Source: Hydrogenovibrio crunogenus
GTDB taxonomy: Bacteria > Pseudomonadota > Gammaproteobacteria > Thiomicrospirales > Thiomicrospiraceae
Direction of reading: 5' to 3'
DNA: 64,000 nt
NCBI RefSeq assembly: GCF_004786015.1
Contig: NZ_CP032096.1
Coordinates: 558,001-622,000, forward strand
Part shown: piece by piece, positions 55,890 to 62,401 of the stretch
Layout: each line of letters begins with the position of its first letter
Position numbering within the stretch: the first letter of the stretch is position 1
The notes under the pieces: generated by a model
What the model was told of the DNA's origin: nothing
Database searches by the model: none
What the model saw: only the letters and a program-made list of their open reading frames with translations
Position numbers and translations under genes: made by a program

Positions 55890-57461
55890 TTACGGAAGCA
55901 TCATTCCTCGAATGGTGAAATAGATGATGGCTGCTAGCATGGCTGAAGCCGGTACGGTGATGATCCAAGCGGCGACAATTTTTAAAAATGCAGAGCGTTT
56001 GACCAACTCTTTTTGATATACCTTATTTAAAGATTTACGTTCTTTTTTACTCAGTTCTACTTCGGCTTTATGTTGTTTGAGTTCTGCCAGCATGAGTTTC
56101 TTTTGCTGAATGCTCGCTTGGCTGAAGCGTTCAATATATTGTTCAATCTCATCATGGTTTGCGCCGTCATGATGATCTCGAATTTGTTGCAAGGTCTTTG
56201 CATAGTTACGTTTGAGGTACTCTCGTAGGAAACCGACCCCAAAAATACCACCAACCGCAATATGTGTCGAACTTACTGGTAATCCGAGTTGTGAGGCAAT
56301 AATCACTGTGATCGCCGCTGCCATGGCAATGGAAAAAGCACGCATTTGATCCAGCTCAGTGATTTCGGAACCCACGGTTTTAATTAATTTTGGACCGAAC
56401 AGTAACAGCCCTAAACTGATCCCGATGGCACCAATCAACATGACCCATAACGGAATTTCTGCTTTAGAAGACACCCCATGGCTGTGAATGGCATCGTTAA
56501 TGGCCGCCAAAGGCCCAACCGCATTGGCGACATCGTTCGCGCCGTGCGCAAAACTTAATAAGGCTGCAGCAAAGATTAGCGGAATGGTGAATAACGTATT
56601 AACACCCGACTTGTTGCTTTTTAAGTGTTCAGCTTGTCGAGCAATCATTGGACGAACCGCTAAATAAATAAAGCTTGCGATGGCTAATCCGACGATGGCA
56701 GCGGTTAAAAAATCGACTTTCCAGACTTTTTTAAGCCCTTTTAAAATCAGATAGGTTGAAAAGGCCCAAGCCATGATAGCGACGAGTATGGGAACCATTT
56801 TTTTCGCGGCGGTCAGCATATCTGTCTGATAGGTTATGCTACGTTTGATCCAGAATAAAAATAATGCGGCAATCAACCCCCCGATGACTGGCGAAATCAC
56901 CCAGCTGGCTGCAATGGCGCCCATTTTATCCCAGTTAGCAATATTCCAACCGGCAGCTGCCACACCTGCTCCGAGAACCCCGCCTACAATAGAGTGTGTT
57001 GTGGAAACGGGTGCTCCCATTGCCGTCGCCAAATTTAACCAGATGGCCCCTGATAGAAGCGCCGCAATCATTAGCCAGATAAAGGTTTGGCTATCCGTGA
57101 TAAGGGCCGGGTCAATAATGCCTTTTTTAATGGTGCTGATAACTTCCCCACCGGCAATCAATGCTCCGGAGGATTCAAAGATGGCGGCTAAGATAATAGC
57201 GCCTGTTAAGGTGAGTGCTTTAGAACCAACGGCTGGCCCGACATTGTTGGCGACGTCGTTGGCGCCGATATTCATCGCCATGTAACCGCCAATCATAGCT
57301 GCAATGACTAACTCGACACTGACTGTCCCTGTGCCCATTTGCAGGTTGGCAGAAAATAACATGATTAAAATAATAAAAAGGAGTGCGGAACCAAAGCGAA
57401 ACATTTCTTTTCGACTTTTGGAAGTTGCGTCTTCTATATCGTTGATATCACGGAATTCCAT
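55890..57461 (-). CDS. PiT-family inorganic phosphate transporter
   Basis: PiT proteins move phosphate with cations across the inner membrane at low affinity. Both signature repeats are present: GANDVANNVGPAVG near residue 62 and GANDVANAVGPLAA near 305, with about ten membrane helices. A long charged loop (about 415-485) follows the second repeat. At 523 residues it resembles the longer PiT group. It sits between phoR and pstS and shares its upstream region with pstS. Confidence 0.92.
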   Translation of the reverse strand: MEFRDINDIEDATSKSRKEMFRFGSALLFIILIMLFSANLQMGTGTVSVELVIAAMIGGYMAMNIGANDVANNVGPAVGSKALTLTGAIILAAIFESSGALIAGGEVISTIKKGIIDPALITDSQTFIWLMIAALLSGAIWLNLATAMGAPVSTTHSIVGGVLGAGVAAAGWNIANWDKMGAIAASWVISPVIGGLIAALFLFWIKRSITYQTDMLTAAKKMVPILVAIMAWAFSTYLILKGLKKVWKVDFLTAAIVGLAIASFIYLAVRPMIARQAEHLKSNKSGVNTLFTIPLIFAAALLSFAHGANDVANAVGPLAAINDAIHSHGVSSKAEIPLWVMLIGAIGISLGLLLFGPKLIKTVGSEITELDQMRAFSIAMAAAITVIIASQLGLPVSSTHIAVGGIFGVGFLREYLKRNYAKTLQQIRDHHDGANHDEIEQYIERFSQASIQQKKLMLAELKQHKAEVELSKKERKSLNKVYQKELVKRSAFLKIVAAWIITVPASAMLAAIIYFTIRGMMLP

Positions 57462-57598
57462 AAGTATTTCTCTTTTTATTTGAGCTTCAGGAAAGCGTGA
57501 ATTGTATAAAAAATTGCATTAAGATTGTGATTATGTAACGGTTTTATTTCAAAAAAGTTCATTTTCTTTCGCTAAATCAAAAAAAGATATGGTGCGAG

Positions 57599-57616
57599 AT
57601 GTCATATAACTGTCAT
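57599..57616 (+). promoter_or_regulatory. Pho box of pstS
   Basis: ATGTCAT-ATAA-CTGTCAT matches the two 7-bp repeats of the PhoB box with a 4-bp spacer. It lies 91 bases before pstS. A GATGTT -10-like element stands at 57631-57636. It may also affect the divergent PiT gene. Confidence 0.8.
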
Positions 57617-57706
57617 TTTTGTTTAATTTGGATGTTACGACCGTGCTTCATAATTCTTTCTGTCAACAAAAAATAACTAATTTCTAATTTTTAGGAGAAC
57701 GAAGTA

Positions 57707-58675
57707 ATGAAACGCAATCTATTAATTGCAATGGGACTAGCTGCAGCAGTTGTCTCTAACCCTGTTTTTGCCGCTGGTGTTGATTCTAATATTCCAGATT
57801 ACAAGAAAGTTTCTGGTGTTTCTGGAAACCTATCTTCTGTCGGGTCTGATACCTTAGCAAACCTAATGACACTTTGGGCGGAAGAGTTCAAGCGTACTTA
57901 CCCTAATGTGAACATCCAGATTCAAGCGGCTGGTTCTTCTACTGCACCTCCAGCTCTAACGGAGTCAACGTCAAACATTGGTCCTATGAGCCGTAAAATG
58001 AAGTCTAAAGAAACAGCTATGTTTGAGAAGAAGCATGGTTATAAGCCAACAGCAATCGGCGTTGCAATTGATGCGTTAGCAGTTTACGTTAACAAAGACA
58101 ACCCAATCAAAGGACTGACAATTCCACAAGTGGATGCCATTTTCTCTTCAACTCGTAAGTGTGGTTCAAAAGAAACGATTACAACTTGGGGCCAAGCTGG
58201 TTTAACAGGGGATTGGAAAAACAAATCTGTTCAGCTTTATGGACGTAACTCAGTTTCTGGAACTTACGGTTACTTTAAGAAGAAAGCGCTTTGTAAAGGG
58301 GACTACAAGTCTTCTGTGAATGAGCAACCAGGTTCAGCATCAGTTGTTCAGTCTGTTTCTTCTTCTCTAAACGGGATTGGTTATTCTGGTATCGGTTATA
58401 AAACTGCCGGTGTTAAAGCGGTGCCTCTAACGAAAAAAGAAGGTAAGCCTTTTGTTGAAGCAACACCTAATAATGCTTTGAATGGAACGTATCCTTTGGC
58501 ACGCGTACTTTACGTTTATGTTAACAAAGCACCGAATAAGCCTTTAGAGCCTGTTGTGAAAGAGTTCTTGAACTTGGTTCTTTCTAAAAAAGGTCAGCAA
58601 GACGTGGTAAAAGATGGATATATCCCACTACCAGCTAAAATGGTTGAAAAATACCGTGCAATCGTAAACAAGTAA
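57707..58675 (+). CDS. pstS: Phosphate ABC transporter substrate-binding protein
   Basis: PstS binds phosphate in the periplasm and feeds PstCAB. A signal peptide ends at about residue 23 (VFAAG). [12 protein letters not shown] and [21 protein letters not shown] form the phosphate-binding N-lobe, and [13 protein letters not shown] the C-lobe site. The length of 322 is usual. It is separated from pstCAB by the PiT gene and has its own Pho box and terminator, which allows much higher expression. Confidence 0.95.
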   Translation: MKRNLLIAMGLAAAVVSNPVFAAGVDSNIPDYKKVSGVSGNLSSVGSDTLANLMTLWAEEFKRTYPNVNIQIQAAGSSTAPPALTESTSNIGPMSRKMKSKETAMFEKKHGYKPTAIGVAIDALAVYVNKDNPIKGLTIPQVDAIFSSTRKCGSKETITTWGQAGLTGDWKNKSVQLYGRNSVSGTYGYFKKKALCKGDYKSSVNEQPGSASVVQSVSSSLNGIGYSGIGYKTAGVKAVPLTKKEGKPFVEATPNNALNGTYPLARVLYVYVNKAPNKPLEPVVKEFLNLVLSKKGQQDVVKDGYIPLPAKMVEKYRAIVNK

Positions 58676-58695
58676 TTACGACTTGTCATGCTAAG

Positions 58696-58722
58696 AAAAA
58701 GCCCGCTTGATGCGGGCTTTTT
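58696..58722 (+). terminator. Terminator of pstS
   Basis: AAAAAGCCCGC-TTGAT-GCGGGCTTTTT hairpin with a T-run of seven. Confidence 0.88.
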
Positions 58723-58742
58723 TTATGGCCGAAAAAAATACT

Positions 58743-58751
58743 CAGGCCTGG
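58743..58751. repeat. Near-copy of the palindrome after pstS
   Basis: TCAGGCCTGG, one mismatch from the recurring word, in the spacer between the pstS terminator and the ferredoxin gene. Confidence 0.55.
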
Positions 58752-58773
58752 GCATTATTCGTTAGCAAAAGGC

Positions 58774-59025
58774 TTATATCAGTTCAATCTCAATATCTGT
58801 TAAAGGGATGACGCTGCAAGTCAGGATGTCCTTTCCTTCCGTTTCATACACGGTATCTTGGATGTGCTCCACGTCACCAGATAAAAGTCTGACTTCACAA
58901 GCGCCGCAGTTTCCGCCACGGCAGCTGTATGGCATGTCAAAGCCCGCTTCATCTAACGCATCCAGCAGTGAAAACTGCCCATCAAATTCACACTCTCCTT
59001 GTCCTAATACTGTAATTTTTGGCAT
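58774..59025 (-). CDS. 2Fe-2S ferredoxin
   Basis: This is a small electron carrier of the plant/adrenodoxin-like fold. The cluster motif CRGGNCGAC gives cysteines at the C-x4-C-x2-C spacing, and the fourth is in ILTCSV. I start at the ATG at 59025 (MPKITVLGQG); the longer frame begins at a TTG without support. The product is 83 residues. It lies alone between pstS and the ion-channel gene, so the partner reductase is not known from context. Confidence 0.88.
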   Translation of the reverse strand: MPKITVLGQGECEFDGQFSLLDALDEAGFDMPYSCRGGNCGACEVRLLSGDVEHIQDTVYETEGKDILTCSVIPLTDIEIELI

Positions 59026-59165
59026 CGTATAAAACCTTTTTCCAAGCAATAAAAAAACTTTATTTTAACAATTAAAATAATTTTCTTTGCAGTAAAATAC
59101 GACAAAATTTATGACAACGCATGACGTTATTTAATGGTTAACAATCTTTTCAGAAGGACATCAAC

Positions 59166-59996
59166 ATGACGTGGAGTGAATTCCAGTTCAAGTTTCAACA
59201 TATTCGTGATAACAAGTTATTTGAATTGTTTGTCATCACTGTCATTATCTTATCATCCTTGATGATCGGGCTTAAGACTTATGATTTGCCCTCAGGTGTC
59301 ATGACGTTTTTATGGGTGATGGATTATGCAGTAACGGTTTTCTTTTTAATTGAAATCCTGATTCGAATGGCCGCCGAAGACCGGTTGGTCGATTTCTTTA
59401 AAAAAGGCTGGAATATTTTCGACTTTACCATCGTGGTGGTGAGTTTGATTCCATTGGATGACTCGCAATATGCGTTGATTGCCCGTATGTTACGTTTATT
59501 CCGGGTGATGCGTTTGATTTCCTTTATCCCTGAGTTGAGGGTATTGGTGAGCGCATTGATCAGCGCTTTGCCTCGCATGGGGTATGTTGCCTTGTTGATG
59601 TTTATTATTTTCTATTTGTATGCCGTGATCGGTAATCTGTTGTTTGCGCAAATCAATCCAACTTTGTGGGGCGATTTAGGTATTTCTTTATTGACGCTAT
59701 TCCGAGTTGCAACGTTTGAAGACTGGACCGATGTCATGTATGAAACCATGGCGGTTTATAGTTTGAGTTGGATTTATTATTTGACCTTCATTTTCTTCTC
59801 GGCTTTTGTTTTTTTGAATATGATGATCGGAATCGTGGTGGAAGTGCTAGATGAAGAACATAAGAAGATGATTGCGTTGGAAGAGGAAGTGGCAAGCAAC
59901 GAAGTGATGGCGCATCACGAAAAACTAGAACGTGAAGTGGCTGATTTGCATCGAAAAATTGACGTTTTAATTCAACAGTCCTCGAAAGGTTCTTAA
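59166..59996 (+). CDS. Voltage-gated Nav/Cav-type ion channel
   Basis: Single-domain bacterial channels assemble as tetramers. Helices S1-S6 are visible. S4 has arginines every third residue in ARMLRLFRVMRLISFIPELR. The pore has the selectivity filter TFEDWTD, which differs from NaChBac/NavAb (TLESWSM/TLESWAS) and carries Asp at two positions used in the engineered calcium channel CavAb. S6 (about 195-225) is followed by a C-terminal coiled coil (about 230-270). The length of 276 is typical. Selectivity for calcium is inferred only. Confidence 0.9.
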   Translation: MTWSEFQFKFQHIRDNKLFELFVITVIILSSLMIGLKTYDLPSGVMTFLWVMDYAVTVFFLIEILIRMAAEDRLVDFFKKGWNIFDFTIVVVSLIPLDDSQYALIARMLRLFRVMRLISFIPELRVLVSALISALPRMGYVALLMFIIFYLYAVIGNLLFAQINPTLWGDLGISLLTLFRVATFEDWTDVMYETMAVYSLSWIYYLTFIFFSAFVFLNMMIGIVVEVLDEEHKKMIALEEEVASNEVMAHHEKLEREVADLHRKIDVLIQQSSKGS

Positions 59997-60022
59997 TTAA
60001 GGAAGTAGAAACGTAATAGTAA

Positions 60023-60048
60023 AAAAACGGCCAGGCCTGGCCGTTTTT
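60023..60048. terminator. Bidirectional terminator between channel and DsrE-like gene built on CCAGGCCTGG
   Basis: Perfect 26-bp palindrome: A5-CGG, CCAGGCCTGG (60031-60040), CCG-T5. It lies between convergent genes, the same design as at 7630-7655. Confidence 0.85.
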
Positions 60049-60067
60049 CAAGCGGTTATGGGCTAGA

Positions 60068-60577
60068 TTACCAAACCAGCAATTTGTAACCGTTTTCTTG
60101 TAGTGCGACTAGCGCGGCCGCACCCACTTCAGAATATTCTGCAAATAGACGCATGTCGGCATCAGTCCAATTTAACGTTCTCATCGTGTTACCACACGCA
60201 ATCCAGCGCACGCCATAATCTTTGGCAAAGCTGGCAATACGTTGATAAGTGAGTTTTTCAACTTTACGTTGCGGTTTTTTAGCCAGGGCGTGAATGCCGG
60301 GGCCGATGGCAACCACCGCAATTTGAACATTGCTTCCATATAATCGAATCATTGCTTGAATGGAATTCAAAATATGATGTTGGTAGTCAGGATCGGACTT
60401 GTTCCACATATAAACCGCTTTATGTTCAGCCGGATCCCCGGGGAAATGATCAGATGATATATCTGCCAATTCCGGCATCGGTTTAAGCTGATGTGCTGGC
60501 TGACCATCGGCACTTGCTTGGGCATTTAATACCCACATACTTAACGCTAAGATTGCAAAGGATTTAATAAAAGACAT
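60068..60577 (-). CDS. Exported DsrE/DsrF-like protein
   Basis: DsrE-type proteins carry sulfur or thiol groups in some sulfur oxidisers. A signal peptide (about 1-22, ending ASA) suggests a periplasmic form. The Rossmann-like core shows SIQAMIRLYG and IAVVAIGPGIHAL, with a single cysteine in WIACGNTMRTL, the expected position for a sulfur-carrying residue. At 169 residues it is complete. It is monocistronic. The link to sulfur chemistry is inferred from the family only. Confidence 0.75.
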   Translation of the reverse strand: MSFIKSFAILALSMWVLNAQASADGQPAHQLKPMPELADISSDHFPGDPAEHKAVYMWNKSDPDYQHHILNSIQAMIRLYGSNVQIAVVAIGPGIHALAKKPQRKVEKLTYQRIASFAKDYGVRWIACGNTMRTLNWTDADMRLFAEYSEVGAAALVALQENGYKLLVW

Positions 60578-60673
60578 GACTTCTCTCCTAATTCAGTTTA
60601 GAAAGCGGTTTGAAAATATTATACTCTGCCTGAACGCCAATAGATTAAAGAGATTTTAATAAGGAAACATAAA

Positions 60674-60979
60674 GTGTCATTACAGCAACAAATCGAAAAC
60701 AAAATCAACGGCGCATTTGACGTTACATTTATGCAAATGGAAAATGAAAGTCATATGCACTCGGGACCGGCACAAGAATCGCATTTTAAGCTTACTCTGG
60801 TGTCGCCAGCGTTCGAGGGGATGAATAAAGTGAAACGTCATCAAGCTGTTTACAAGGCATTGGCAGAGGAGATGCCGTTATTTCATGCGTTGGCGTTGCA
60901 TACGTATTCCCCTTCGGAATGGGAAGAGAAACCGACGGTAGCCGCTTCTCCACTTTGTCAGGGCGGAAGCAAGGCTTAA
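60674..60979 (+). CDS. bolA: BolA-family protein
   Basis: BolA proteins work with monothiol glutaredoxins in iron-sulfur handling and affect cell shape. HSGPAQESHFKLTLVSPAFEG includes conserved histidine and the class-II fold, and NKVKRHQAVYKALAEEM follows, then HALALHTYSPSEW. The length of 101 matches BolA (105). The start is GTG with AAGGAAA upstream. It is separate from the neighbouring genes on the other strand. Confidence 0.92.
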   Translation: MSLQQQIENKINGAFDVTFMQMENESHMHSGPAQESHFKLTLVSPAFEGMNKVKRHQAVYKALAEEMPLFHALALHTYSPSEWEEKPTVAASPLCQGGSKA

Positions 60980-60985
60980 ATTGTA

Positions 60986-61624
60986 TTATGCCGCTTGCTT
61001 TCCTGAAGAAGAGATGAGTTTCTCAATCAGCGGCCAAAGCCGTTCCAATATTTTAGGCTGAGCTTTGGCGTTAGGATGCAGCCCGTCGGATTGCATTAAA
61101 TCAGGATCAAGAGCGACATTTTCTATAAAGAAAGGATCGAATAATAGTTGGTTTTGAGTGGCTACCCGTTTGAAAGTGTGTTGTAGCATTTGATCATAAG
61201 CCGGCCCATAGTTAGTCGGCAGCCGGATGCCAAGTAATAAAACTTGGGCGCCTATTTTCCGGCTTAAATCGATGATGGTTTGTAAGTTACGTTGTGTGGC
61301 TTGGAGAGATTGACCGCGTAAGGCGTCATTCGCCCCCAGCTCAACAATCACCCAGTTCGGTCGGTGCGTTTTCAGTAGATCGGGTAAACGATTCTTACCA
61401 CCAGAGGTTGTATCACCACTGATGCTGCCGTTAATGACATGGATATTTTTGGACTGAAGTCGGTCTGCCAATAAGGCCACCCAGCCTTTTGTGACCGGCA
61501 TGCCATAAGCGGCACTTAAACTGTCGCCCAAGACTAATAAATTTTGAGCGGAATTGGTTGACGCAAGATTGGGTTTTTCATAGGCTTGCGTTACACTTGA
61601 GTAACTGAGCGTGGTTAGAAACAT
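60986..61624 (-). CDS. tesA: SGNH-type esterase / lysophospholipase (TesA-like)
   Basis: TesA-type enzymes hydrolyse acyl esters and thioesters in the periplasm. Block I is LGDSLSAAYG (nucleophile Ser), GANDALRG carries the oxyanion Asn, and DGLHPN gives the catalytic Asp and His. I start at the ATG at 61624, giving 212 residues with GDSL near residue 33 as in E. coli TesA (208). An earlier ATG at 61771 would overlap the divergent ABC gene by 96 bases. The signal peptide at this start lacks the usual basic residues, so the start is uncertain. Confidence 0.85.
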   Translation of the reverse strand: MFLTTLSYSSVTQAYEKPNLASTNSAQNLLVLGDSLSAAYGMPVTKGWVALLADRLQSKNIHVINGSISGDTTSGGKNRLPDLLKTHRPNWVIVELGANDALRGQSLQATQRNLQTIIDLSRKIGAQVLLLGIRLPTNYGPAYDQMLQHTFKRVATQNQLLFDPFFIENVALDPDLMQSDGLHPNAKAQPKILERLWPLIEKLISSSGKQAA

Positions 61625-61675
61625 AATAAGAATCTTTTGACGCCAGCGCTCCCAAATTTTTAAGAGTACCTGATT

Positions 61676-62401
61676 ATGACCGAATCGCTGTCTACCATTT
61701 TGTCGGATAAATCCGTCGATCAATCGTTGGAAAATGAGCCTGTTTTGACTTTGGAAAAGGTACATTATCATGTCTCATCTGATGAAGAAGTGCTGTCTAT
61801 CATAAAGGGCTGTGATTTATCTGTCCAGCTAGGTGAAAAGCTGGCGATTGTCGGGCGCTCCGGTTCAGGAAAGTCCACTCTATTGGCGCTGATGGCCGGA
61901 TTGGAATTGCCTTCTTCTGGTGAAATCCGATTGCTTGGTCAAGCGCTTAGCCAGTTAAATGAAGATGAGCGTGCCAAAGTGAGAGCAATGGCGGTCGGAT
62001 TTGTGTTTCAGAATTTTCAATTGATGCCGAGTATGACCGCTTTAGAGAATGTGTTGATGCCGCTGGAGCTTTTTCAAATGCCCAATGCGGAGCAAGAAGC
62101 CAGAAAAGCACTGCAACGGGTCGGTCTGTCCAACCGTTTGACTCATCGTCCATCAGAGTTGTCAGGCGGGGAGCAACAACGCGTGGCGATTGCACGGGCA
62201 TTTGTGACAGGTCCCAAAATTTTATTTGCCGATGAACCGACGGGTAACCTCGATGAAGCCACTGCGGGAGAAATACAAACGCTTTTGTTCCAACTCAATG
62301 ATGAGTTGAAAACTACCTTGATCCTGGTAACACATGATAATCGTTTAGCGCAGCAATGTGACCGTGCATTGTCTTTACAAAATGGACAGTTACGCGGATG
62401 A
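61676..62401 (+). CDS. ABC transporter ATP-binding protein, LolD/YbbA-like
   Basis: This is the nucleotide-binding partner of the following permease. It has Walker A GRSGSGKST, signature LSGGEQQR, Walker B ILFADEPTGNLD, and the H-loop THD. The family (MacB/LolD type) acts in lipoprotein release or envelope functions. The E. coli YbbA gene also lies divergent from tesA, and the same order here makes YbbA the best match. It overlaps the permease start by four bases (ATGA). Confidence 0.9.
   Translation: MTESLSTILSDKSVDQSLENEPVLTLEKVHYHVSSDEEVLSIIKGCDLSVQLGEKLAIVGRSGSGKSTLLALMAGLELPSSGEIRLLGQALSQLNEDERAKVRAMAVGFVFQNFQLMPSMTALENVLMPLELFQMPNAEQEARKALQRVGLSNRLTHRPSELSGGEQQRVAIARAFVTGPKILFADEPTGNLDEATAGEIQTLLFQLNDELKTTLILVTHDNRLAQQCDRALSLQNGQLRG

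Noticed and set aside
56836-57285. 149-codon plus-strand ORF inside the PiT gene
   Set aside because: Antisense of a repeat-bearing membrane protein. The hydrophobic Ala/Pro-rich composition is a frame artefact.
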